NCBI RefSeq assembly: GCF_001625215.2
Contig: NC_030385.2
Coordinates: 35,489,598 to 35,553,597, forward strand
From: Daucus carota subsp. sativus
Lineage: Eukaryota; Streptophyta; Magnoliopsida; Apiales; Apiaceae
Reading direction: 5' to 3'
Length of the DNA stretch: 64,000 nt
In this document: positions 55,501 through 64,000 of the stretch, in pieces
Numbering within the stretch: position 1 is the first letter of the stretch
Layout: every line of letters begins with the position of its first letter
The notes under the pieces: generated by a model
Told to the model about the DNA's origin: nothing
The model's input: the letters and a program-made list of their open reading frames with translations, nothing else
Databases searched by the model: none
Program-made: the position numbers and the translations under genes

Positions 55501-56225
55501 ATAAGAAGTTCTTATCTCTGATATATGATCTTCGAGAGGTGAACCCTGATGAGGATGTGTTTATGCATGCCTTTGCCTTAGAACTGGAATATGTAACTGT
55601 TGCTGTTAGGGGACTGCTAGAAGAATGGGAGCTAATTGTCTACACACAGAGGAATGGTTCATTCAGACTATCTGTCGAATTTCTCAAATCATTCTCTGTA
55701 TCTGAGCTCTGGGTACTTCGCAACAAAGTCAAGCGTTGCTCAAACTTGAATGAACTTCTTCGTGACAAACTGTTGGATTGTGCTGTTTTCAACAGTCCTC
55801 AGGTTGTTAAGAACCCATACTGTGTCAAGTTTGTTCACTTGGAAATCCTCTGCACTGTCTATCTAAATGAAGAGGCTTTGCCAAAGTACCCTGCCAAACG
55901 TCTGGCTCTAGCATCCACCTTACTAAGGACCAAGGGCTTCGCATCTAAAGCCAAGTCTGATGCTGATGATGTAATCTCATCCTACTGCACTCGAAGAAAC
56001 ATTTCTCAATACTTTCGGAGGATGAAGGGTGTAACAAAATCTCAGCCATCTGACTTTCGTGAAGACCCTGTGGATCTGGAAGTTCTTCACCAGCTAGCTC
56101 TGGCTCGTGAAAGAAAGAAGCGTGGAGAATCCACTGCAGCTGAAGAGCCTACTCAGAATGAGCCTTCTACTCCAATTATTCACTATTCTGATGCTGAAGA
56201 AGGAGAAGTCACTCGTTCTGAGTGA
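52590..56225 (+). CDS. Extra (env-position) ORF of the Sirevirus, 1211 aa
   Basis: ATG in good context (AAAAAATGGCC), fully open to TGA. A folded N-terminal domain (about 1-265; DVNRILGFP near 90) resembles plant transposon-associated domains; a Gln/Pro-rich linker at about 268-400; a Ser/Thr-rich part; a short coiled coil at about 676-700 (ALKAEISRLNAENARF); a Lys/Asp/Ser-rich segment at 775-840; a long charged helix at about 890-950; a globular C-terminus to about 1170. Sireviruses often carry an env-like ORF here. I see no signal peptide, no membrane span and no cleavage site, so an envelope role is not supported by this sequence; a nucleic-acid or capsid-associated role is as likely. Function unknown. 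Confidence 0.8.
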   Translation: MAGEFEIAETNYCANLNFEDCSDRFKKWIRFLTQQSLVSTALTADIPIQVQPLFDFYSNAVNSTTLENYRLIGDLPNGRRIVITVDDVNRILGFPRNNFQEEPTSAELTQFFQDIHYQGQIFLPRMSKSKLKAEWDVFFDTLAKVFAPTTRQNFHNISSMLQIFGFSVAYNRRINFGKILLKEIIRKMGSVSQRSIHDNDKVECHFPRFLMLFLSDKMNDADRAMYVDSAVVPILRTCTKIQSRLANQKKHESVPLVVTPYMLEQFNVPLQPVQVPQPLQQQQYQPDQPQLAQPELQQEQPQEQSPPQNFQPLQLLQDYQSSSQSSHYSPYNPPYNSPQQSPHQSSYNSPHQSQHQSPPQYNFFPDQQASILPSQSEPTPSPTHTHTIPPPQSTSQPLPADSAINPELQDFRTDLQVAQVLSNLTDTFNIDIADFDCDIGFDFQTPSIEPVNTQVHNQADVFVSTTDSSSNTSTDTTHTPVVRKVARKRSGSAILREPAALSHKKQRVAEPETTAAVSISSQKDLDTDMVNIQSLDSFSPQNAFIEIGRPTAVSCKESSTQLALTLVEPLSFDSSLRESTDIQKLSYEKLFDHSFFLDQAILGNLQVHQPSQASEGQFVPSQPTVPSQGTMVVYTGTGDGVTNTSEIRQTPSETHAREDSEKSLSVREVSAHTNTDLLQEQMAALKAEISRLNAENARFRSGELVTLQEKVVDPSYSSLKQELDAHVKGIHSRMDKFDQSQELCLTKLGNLEQTLAQVVNHLKLNPSTAQSTPEDPSTKGEKDKEDKDKDDHSNADAGDRSNKDGAGRSDKGGERASGKESSEAEADKSYKRSKGKEPLHQSENVFNTDNYDDYPKDMDDDDVFDATYRQAEEEGKFDESYLFQEEPVDPEHEENVRKFKAENEARKRKLRDYQKLLEDKLITEEQIKIEKQKIYDAAIKQKNLEIKRKEGKGWDIARRIFNGPQRETFDDKKFLSLIYDLREVNPDEDVFMHAFALELEYVTVAVRGLLEEWELIVYTQRNGSFRLSVEFLKSFSVSELWVLRNKVKRCSNLNELLRDKLLDCAVFNSPQVVKNPYCVKFVHLEILCTVYLNEEALPKYPAKRLALASTLLRTKGFASKAKSDADDVISSYCTRRNISQYFRRMKGVTKSQPSDFREDPVDLEVLHQLALARERKKRGESTAAEEPTQNEPSTPIIHYSDAEEGEVTRSE

Positions 56226-56413
56226 ATAGATTGATTAGGATATTTGTTAGATATGTTCAAGGAACATCCTTTTGTAATCTATTTATGATCATGGTTTAAT
56301 GTTTAATGCAAGCCGTAAACTTTTGCTATTTACATTCTATTGTTTAAATCTTTGTCTTATCTGTTAGTTGAGTTATCCTCTAAGGAAATTTGCATGTTAT
56401 GTTAACAAACAAA
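56226..56413 (+). other. 3' untranslated part before the polypurine tract
   Basis: Short AT-rich stretch, no ORF. Confidence 0.6.
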
Positions 56414-56423
56414 TAGGGGGAGA
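56414..56423 (+). promoter_or_regulatory. Polypurine tract
   Basis: AGGGGGAGA directly before the 3' LTR start: plus-strand primer site for reverse transcription. Confidence 0.85.
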
Positions 56424-56424
56424 T

Positions 56425-57952
56425 TGAAAGGCATATGTTCAGCCTATTTGTATTTAAAGAGGTACAACTCAACTCAGATCAGAAAGCTCAGTAAATAGCA
56501 AGTCATCGGAATCAGTACGAAGAACGTCAAATGATTTATGGAAATCATATGTCAGATAAGTTCCAGGATGCTGCTGCACGCCACTGAAAGAAGTTCATTA
56601 ATATGTTCAAGCCTCAGTGCACAAATAATCTTTTGTGGCACGTCCAGGAATTCAGAAGACATAAAGTTTCTATACTTTATTTCATCAGAAGATTCCATTT
56701 AATGAAGATGTACGTACAAGACGAAGACTCGACGAACTAACCAAATTCTTATTGTTTATTTGACGAAGAATATTTGATTTAACTAGATACAGATGAACCA
56801 GACAGTACATCTGTGTATCAGTTATTCAAATTAAATATTTGAAGTCAAGCAGAAGTGGTAGTTCATTCGTTCGACAAATCAAGAAGAAGTTATTCAAGTT
56901 TAAAGAAGACCGGAAGCTGTTCTACTGAAGATTGTGTGATTAAATATTTTAATAGACTATTATTTCACTTCACAAATAATTATATTAATTATGTAATTTA
57001 TTTATTAAATTAATTCACTCTCGAATTAATTTAATTTATGAATTTATATGATTAAATTAATTAAGTGAATAATTTTCTATTTTAATATACTATTTTATTT
57101 CTTTATTTAATCACAAAAACCACCTCAGCAAGACAATTCTGGATTGTCTTGCCGAGTGGCTTCACTTTGCTTCCAAGACAATTCTCCATTGTCTGCCTGG
57201 GTTTTGGTTGAATCAGCAAGACAATTTCTAATTGTCTTGCCGATTCATTTCAATGGTGTGCAAGACAATTCTTGTGAATTGTCTTGCCGAAGGCATGTGT
57301 AAGACAGCAAGACAATCTCATTGTCTTGTCTTGCCGAGTCAAGTGGATGGTGTGCAAGACAATCCTGGATTGTCTTACCGATTCTGGCAGTTGTCTTACT
57401 GACTTGTGCAATTGTCTTCCCTTCCCTTTGATTGTCTTTCTGACTTGGTTAAAGCTTGGTAGACAATCTGTGATTGTCTTCCCTTGCCCCTTTTTGTCTT
57501 GCCCAAGCCTAGATTGTCTTACCCTTCTTGTAATTGTCTTTGCTAGCTTGTAATTGTCTTGTCTAGTGATTGTCTTGCATGTACAATGCTTTGCCTATAA
57601 ATATGGCATCCATTCTTCATTTTCAAGTGTTCATTCACTTTGCATTCAAAGCATTTGTAAAGCTTTCAAGTTGTTAGTAACTTGCTTGTTCGTTATATCC
57701 ACAGTTTTCTGTGCTTTGATAACCCGGTTGTTTTAATCACTAAATCTAGAATATACCCTGTCAAATTTATTCTACGAACTTTAGTGGACATTAAAACTGA
57801 ACCATTTTAATTATATAACGACTTCAACCATTGTTATATTAATTAATTATAATCTGATTAACAAATCATATTCAATCAGATTCACTTCCGCGACGATTTG
57901 GTACTGATTGTATTCAACCCCCCCCCTTCTACAATCATATCCGGACCTAACA
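56425..57952 (+). repeat. 3' LTR (1528 bp)
   Basis: TGAAAGG..CCTAACA, followed by target duplication GTTTT (57953-57957). TATA box at 57596-57603; dyad array 57127-57580. Differs from the solo LTR by about four small changes. Confidence 0.95.
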
Positions 57953-60833
57953 GTTTTTGGACCATAGGACCATGCGACCAAATTATCTCCCTTACGCTTA
58001 TTATATATAAGTATATAATTAGTCAACTTTTCTTAAGTTATAATCAATTACCATCCAAATTTGAAAATTGTTTACTTTTATTATTTTTCAAAGATTCAAA
58101 ATTTAAAAACCATTTATGGGTGTCATTAATGATGAATTTATTGTGCCTTTAATGGTTTTATAGTGCCTTTTATGGCTTTTTGTTCCAATTATGGATGCCA
58201 CTTTTAATGGCTTATTGACCATTTTGATGATCATTTTATTTAATTATATTTAATTATATTTCATCCTTTACTCCTCACTTAAATTTTAATTTTATTGTGC
58301 CAAAAAAATTAATTTTTATGTGTCTAACCAAAGGATTTTCCTTTGGTTAGAAATTAATTAATATTTCTATATTATTTTATTTTCTATCTATTTTTAATAT
58401 ATATATATATTTTTGTTTTGCTTTTTATTAGATTTTCTATTTTACTTTAATTAAACTTATATGTGTGTGATTTTTTTGTATGTTGATTTATGTTTTGTTT
58501 GATTTGTTTTTTCAGGATACTCTGGAAGCTACGGGACTTATGGGTTTTCTTTACTTATTCATTTAAGCTTTATTGTCTAAGCGTCCGGAGTTATGCTTGC
58601 ATGACTTTCGGTTAGATGATAAACTTTCTTGAAAGAAAGAAATCCCTGATGCGGTTTATTGTATTTCGATACAATTCATCTACGTGTATGTAGACTTTAC
58701 AAAAAAAAAAATAAAAAAAAATACCTACATTTGCTGTAAAATTTGTGCAGGGTTGCCTGTCATGACAAAAGTTGGAATGGCGAGGTGTTGAAAATAGAAG
58801 CCCAGCAGCCATGGCAAAAGTTGGAATGGTGAGGTGTTGGAGTGGTTCTGACTTTACTAAAGTATAAGAGCGGAGTTCTGAGCAAACCATTTCTGATCTC
58901 TGCCACTTTGCTAGCTAAGAAGCATTACACTATAAGATAGTTAAGTGATAAAATAGTTAACTCATAATTAATCATTAACAAGAATTTTCAAGAATCCCCG
59001 AGCATCGAAGAATCCTCGAGAATCGAGTGCGCGGTGCGGCGGGTGAGTGAAGTATCCCAGCTTTCTAGAGTTGCTACCATCCCAATGTGAATCCTGCACG
59101 AATAAGAGACTATTGATTCTATACAAGTATCAGCTACAAGCCTACAGATGCTCTTGTGACTACAGTTTATTAGAGCTTCTGGTAAAACGTATTCAACTGT
59201 TGCTTAGACGTTTGGGCAAACTTGATTCTTTCTTTAATTTAAGTGAGAAGTAAATAAGTTGATAAAGTATTTGAAAAGAAAGGCCGAGAGAAAAGCTTTC
59301 TACTTATTTATACAAATCGGCCATGAAAAACAGAAACAGAAGTTGATTCTGCTAAACAAACATGGGCATAAAATTAGTATCATGGTTGTACAAGTTCACT
59401 TCTTCTCTCTCAGCGACTCCTGGCAAGCTAACTGATTGGGAATCTGTGACCAATACACTTTTAAGTTCTAACCCCTCCTAGCAACTAGGAAATCTTAAAA
59501 GCCATCTTTGTCATAATTATAATAATATTCAAGTTTTTTAATAAATTTATAATGTAATTATATAACTAAATAATAACTTACAAATTTATTCAAATATTAT
59601 ATATATAAATTACTTGAATTTATTTACTTAAAAATCCGAAAAATGTTTATATGCTAGATCATCATCTAATAATTTTTAGTCCGGGTTAATAGGCTAAAAC
59701 ATCACTGAACAAACTCGAAACTTGCAATTGGGTCATTGAACTCAATAAACTTTCACGCGACTAACTGAACTAATATAAATTTGCCATTAACTAATTGAAA
59801 TAATATAAACTTGCAATCGGATAACTAAATTGATTCTCAACTTGTAATTGGGTAATCAAAATCAAAAATTATAGAATTATAACATATTTTCATTTATATA
59901 CATTTATTTACTCAATTAAAATTAATTTATTTAGTTTTTATTATAAAAATTAACAATTAAAATTAACTTTGTACTTATCAAAACCATAAAAAAGATAAAT
60001 GTGTTGCAATTATATTATAGTATTCGGGATCAAATTATTAGATTGAGAGAGATCGAGAGACGAGGGAGATTGAGAAAGATTAATGGGAGAGGAAAGAGAT
60101 TGAGGTCATGTTTGACATTGTTGTTGCATACAGCAGATCCCTACAAGGGGACTTTTATCCTCTTGGTTGCAGGCTAGTGCGCGAGCTTGTGGGTTTACCC
60201 ACTGCGCGCCCGAAGGGTAGCGGCTGTGGGTTCCTGCGTTTAAAAAAAAAAAAAAAAACTCATCAAAAACATTATTATTTTTAGAGTTAATTACACTTTG
60301 TAACCCTAGGTTTGCTCCAAACGCAGTTTAGTACCTGAATTTTAAAATGTGGCAATATGCACCTTATACTTAACATTCCCGTGCAAGTTGTAACTCGTAG
60401 TCACTATTCCGTCCAATTTTGCCGTTAACTTTAACTGTTTGAGAGATAACAATGTGTATATTAGTTTCTAACAGCTACTTTACCCCCTATGACCTCTCAA
60501 AAATTATGTATTATATTATGAAATTGTTTCTGAACACAAACAACGATGTAAAAAAAAATTTAAAATAATTTCTGAATACCTCATGTGAAAGTTTATTTTT
60601 ATTTCAGTGTATTTAGTTACAGGTTTTTATAAATTCACTAATGTAAATGCAAGTTGGGATTGAGTTGAGTTTTATAATTTGCAATTTAGTTCTCTTATTT
60701 ATATTAAGGACCGTTATTTTAAAATACAAATTTTATTTTCTTGAATTATGTAAATACAAACCTTTTGAGAGCAATCCAATTTCAAATTTTGAGTCAGCTC
60801 GATTATGTTTTAACCGATTAACCCTTTTTAGCC
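57953..60833. repeat. Duplicate of flank 42338-45219
   Basis: Same order: end of the A-tailed insertion with tail and TACCTACATTTGC (58708-58735), psbW fragments (58746-58837), SINE-like element (60146-60259). A few single-base and homopolymer differences. Continues beyond 60833 into sequence (CCCCAATAAAATC) that the first copy lacks. Confidence 0.92.
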
Positions 60834-62389
60834 CCAATAAAATCAACCCCACACAGGCACACACCCGTAGAGAGCGACGGATGATTTTATGCTCTTCTCC
60901 GCGAAACCCCAGTCTTTACAGTGGCTGATCGACTGACTAGAATCTCGCTTCCAGTAAGATTACCTCAAGTACTTAACTAACTTTCTTATACATAGTTTTT
61001 TTTTTAGACTGCTGAGTTAGTTGAAACTTGAAACACCTAATTTTCCTTTTCAGACCAGGTTAATCATTATGGCTTTATTTATTAATTCAAATTATACTAG
61101 TTGTTAATGTAGTCAATCACTAGTGATATTATAGTAGCATTTTAAAGTCAGCGAGATTTCTATTCAACACAAGCTCGACTACCAGGGTTCATGTGTCGTG
61201 GCTCAAAATCTAGGGTTAGTTATTTTTTGGGGTTTTGAATCGGATAAGAAGAACAATTTTAGTTGCAGCATGATTAGTGAGAGACCGTTCATTGGAAGAT
61301 TCTCTTTTAAAGAATGTATAATTAACACGTACTATGAAATAACATGAACTTGGTTACATTTTTTCGCTTTATCGTTCTTTCTAAACTTCCTTCTCGTCTG
61401 CCTTCGATGCTGCTGTTTGACGAATTTCATTTGCTGTGTTATTTTTAATAGGAACCTCCTCTCTAGCAAGTAGTAAGTTCTTCATTAGATAAACGTAGTT
61501 GACCTGATTTTGCTGGATAAACGAAGATGACAGATATCAAGCTAGTTAATGTGGAATTGAATATACTCTTTCCTGCATATAGGAAAGCTTATGGGTAATG
61601 AGGAAGGGAATTATGCTGAGTACTTTTCTGTTCATAAATGTTTTTGAGAGTCAGAGGCGATAAAAACAACTATGCACTGGATCAATTAGCTTCATATGAT
61701 GCATCTCTTTTCGACTAAAATTATAAAATCTGTTTGGCCAGTGACTGTATGGACATTGAAAGCCTAAATAAAGTTCTGGCTGATTATAATGTTCATACGA
61801 TTATTTCTTTTTGATACTAATATATGAGTAAAGAGTATTGAGTTCACAATTGACAAAAATCATTGCTTCTCATTGCAGTTTATCAAGGTCAGGAGATTTC
61901 GATTCAACACAAGCTTGACTACTAGGGTTCATGCGTCATGGCTCAAAAAATAGGGTTAGTTATGTTTTGGGTTTTTGAATTGGATAAGAAGAACAATTTT
62001 AATTGCAGCATGAATTTCATGGTCCTAAAAATTTCATGCTACACTTAGTTTCATTTATGATGTTTGACTGTCTTCTATTCTTTATATTGTACTAAAGGAC
62101 TGTCCAGTTGTGTTTTATACTGTGAGTATGGCAGTATGCTATTGTACCCTGTCAAGGTATTGAGATCTCTTTTGCAAACACGCTGCTTGGTTGGTATATG
62201 GAGAAGGATTAGTAGTTTCTTTACTCCTAATGTTGGAATGTATGTAAACAGCATATGGATCTTAATAAGAACACTAAGCGGAACAAGTTCCAGATCCTTT
62301 TTTGACAAAATAAGTACCAGATTGAAAGAAAAGAAAAGTGGTCTCAGGAATTTATTGAAGTTGTTAAGGCTTGTATTTCACGACCTTAC
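60834..62389. other. Unit C spacer upstream of U3 copy 3
   Basis: Diverged copy of the 16770-19448 region with rearrangements (CTCGCTTCCAGTAAGATT leader, GGTTCATGTGTCGTGGCTC twice, at about 61188 and 61926). No U2, U1 or U6atac is present. No protein gene recognised. Confidence 0.5.
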
Positions 62390-62492
62390 TTGAACAGGAT
62401 CTGTTCTATAGGATTTATTAACAGCCCTGTGACCTTGTTTGGCCATATGAGTCGTAGAGGATCGTTCTTAGCCAGATTCTGGTTGGGGTGGT
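62390..62492 (+). pseudogene. U3 snoRNA pseudogene, copy 3
   Basis: ACGACCTTACTTGAACAGGA start, then a jump from TCTATAGG to TTAACAGCCCTGTGACC (about 95 nt deleted); the box D end is lost (GGTTGGGGTGG then unrelated). Confidence 0.85.
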
Positions 62493-62751
62493 CTCTTCCT
62501 TATGTCATTTTTCTGTCCAGAGACCGTGTCATTATTTATAATCTTTCATGATTATCATGTAAGCACAACTTGCACATTATAATGGGACTGATATACTTAC
62601 CATGAGAAATTAATAGAATTAGGTGATTTTGAGAAAAAAAAGATATTACTAAAAGTAAAGCTCAGAGCAACAATTTCTTTTCTGAATGTGTGTTCAGAAA
62701 TGGCAGCGGACCCATCCAACTGCAATTATATTGCTTGTTTCATCACTGCTT

Positions 62752-62822
62752 TGCACCAGCCGGGAATCGAACCCGGGTCTGTACCGTGGCAGGGTACTAT
62801 TCTACCACTAGACCACTGGTGC
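62752..62822 (-). tRNA. trnG-GCC: tRNA-Gly (GCC), copy 3
   Basis: 71 nt; T arm GGGTTCGATTCCC, anticodon GCC, all stems paired. The best of the three copies. Confidence 0.96.
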
Positions 62823-63542
62823 TTTGTGTGCACATGTGTTTTTAGTAGCTACATATACACATGGTTTTAGTAGCTACATATACACCCTTTCTTAAAAAAT
62901 GAAACAATACAGAGACAATAAGAAATTAAATAACATATTTAATAAAAAAAAATTCCAGTTTATCAGGTCTGGTAGGACACTATGTTTCTACTCGCTATCT
63001 ACATGGTGAGTGAGTGATATATTTCTTTATAAATGTTGATATTTAGAAGAAATGACTATTGACTCAGAATATCGTCCATTATGATGTGTATGCTAACTGT
63101 TCTGAAATTTATGTTTCCAACATAATATAATATAGTTTAGAATAGTTTTAGTTACGTTTTTGCTCACTTGTTACGTAGTCTTGAGGGTCTTAGCTATTAT
63201 TTATTTCGAGACTTACCTCAATTACTAAATGCATAGCTACTTACAGTGTTCAAATAACAGAAGAGTTTACAACATTCGAAAGAGTAATATCAATTATTTT
63301 CTCTTCCAAACCCTTCACATCTTTGATGTCTAGTCTGGCGACAACCAGTTCACATAAATATCTGTTCAATGAAACATGTATGTTTTTCTCAATGTGAAGA
63401 CATGTAATTGATTTTTTAACTGTTGCTGCACTCGCCTGACTGATTTTGCATTTCCTAGCAACTCGAAGATATCACATGCACTACTATATCTATGAAGATT
63501 ATATAGACTTCCCAATTACTAGTTGTGCTGATGGGGATTTCA
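62823..63542. other. Unit C spacer
   Basis: Diverged equivalent of 20138-20630, with a 25-bp local duplication just after the tRNA (TTTTAGTAGCTACATATACAC twice). Contains the third copy of the open minus-strand segment (63260-63355). Confidence 0.45.
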
Positions 63543-63848
63543 GGTTGTGTTCACTTGGAAGGAATGGAGGGAGAATGGAATGAATAATATACTCTAACAT
63601 TGGTGTTGGTTAAAGAAAATGTCTATAATTTTCATTCCTTCAATTATTCCATTGCTACTATTTTAGCTAGAATTCTAACCCACATGTTTTGAAAGAAATT
63701 TTCATTTTATTTCTAGATCATGTTTCCTTACAATCTTTATCACAAGAGATTTAAACTCATTCATATCTAGTCATTATTATCTCATACTTTCTTTTTTCCA
63801 TGAAACTTATATAATTTTTCATTCAATTCCATCCAAGTGAACACAACC
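63543..63848. mobile_element. MITE in unit C
   Basis: Long terminal inverted repeats GGTTGTGTTCACTTGGAAGG and CATCCAAGTGAACACAACC; flanks TCA and TTA (imperfect 3-bp target). Units A (about 20635) and B (about 32926) have no insertion here. Confidence 0.75.
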
Positions 63849-64000
63849 TTAGTGTTGTTGCATTGCCATCCTTACTCGAGATTTGGTCTTTGCATGCAGT
63901 CTCAGACTCTCAATTCTTAATTAAGTAGTGATTTATTATCATTATATAGTCTAACTTAACAAAAATCCTATAATCGCTCCTCACAAATAACTTCTTGTAG
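63849..64000. other. Unit C spacer, runs off the window
   Basis: Continues as the equivalent of 20635-20790. No gene. Confidence 0.5.

Larger units (their letters stand above)
45218..57952 (+). mobile_element. Sirevirus-type Ty1/copia retrotransposon with truncated 5' LTR
   Basis: Order: 195-bp LTR remnant, primer-binding site, gag (two parts), protease-integrase-RT-RNase H, 1.3-kb spacer with dyad array, 1211-codon extra ORF, polypurine tract, full 3' LTR. Integrase before RT defines Ty1/copia. The large size (11-kb internal region), the extra ORF after pol, YVDDIIFG in RT and Met-tRNA primer site point to the Sirevirus lineage. The remnant lacks U3 and TATA, so transcription would need the solo LTR 2.9 kb upstream. 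Gag-pol carries two in-frame stops. Confidence 0.9.

Noticed and set aside
52590-56225. Calling the 1211-codon ORF a true envelope glycoprotein
   Set aside because: No signal peptide, transmembrane span or cleavage site seen; only the position is env-like.

Overview
This window is nuclear DNA of a flowering plant, most likely a eudicot. It is AT-rich and full of repeats. It carries a split nuclear psbW gene with a plastid/thylakoid targeting presequence, an F-box/LRR gene resembling plant FBL17, plant-type small nuclear RNA (snRNA) genes with upstream sequence elements (USE) and TATA boxes, and a large Ty1/copia retrotransposon of Sirevirus type. I cannot name the species.

Layout. Positions 1-1750 hold the first three exons of the FBL17-like gene on the minus strand; it runs off the left edge. 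From 1751 to about 8120 is AT-rich intergenic DNA with non-autonomous DNA transposons, including two hAT-type elements with 8-bp target duplications. The complete psbW gene lies at 8325-9398. From inside the psbW intron (8615) begins a large tandem segmental duplication: unit A 8615-25545, unit B 25546-38365, and a partial third unit resuming at about 43107 and, after the retrotransposon, at 60834-64000.

The duplicated unit is a cluster of small RNA genes that are normally dispersed: U6atac (minor spliceosome), U2, U1 and U6 on the minus strand, U3 snoRNA on the plus strand and tRNA-Gly(GCC) on the minus strand, with several decayed fragments of psbW, U3, U2 and tRNA-Gly. Intact-looking copies are U6atac (9957-10083), U2 (13956-14152), U6 (24620-24721 and 37352-37453) and tRNA-Gly (20067, 32354 and 62752). 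U1 is present three times and U3 three times (one truncated). The Pol II genes (U1, U2) keep the USE 65-75 nt upstream of the RNA start and the Pol III genes (U6, U6atac) about 55-67 nt upstream, as expected for plants. Unit B has lost psbW exon 1 and most of U6atac, and its U2 copy is broken by a MITE (miniature inverted-repeat element). Insertions present in one unit and absent from another give clear empty sites.

Positions 38366-43106 are a 4.7-kb insertion with a 13-bp target duplication and an A-rich tail. Nested in it are Helitron-like ends and a copia solo LTR (40812-42337, target duplication GTTTT). The related internal region (45413-56424) and 3' LTR (56425-57952) follow. It has gag in two pieces separated by a stop, pol, then a 1211-codon extra ORF in the Sirevirus env-like position. 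The solo LTR plus about 2.9 kb of flank (40812-45219) is repeated almost identically at 56425-60833, and the internal region is preceded only by the last 195 bp of an LTR. This points to a very recent illegitimate duplication, or to an assembly that joined two haplotypes.

The main points for follow-up are the mixed major/minor spliceosomal RNA cluster, the dyad-repeat arrays shared by the LTR and the leader of the extra ORF, and a possible in-frame 138-nt intron spanning the gag-pol stop codon.
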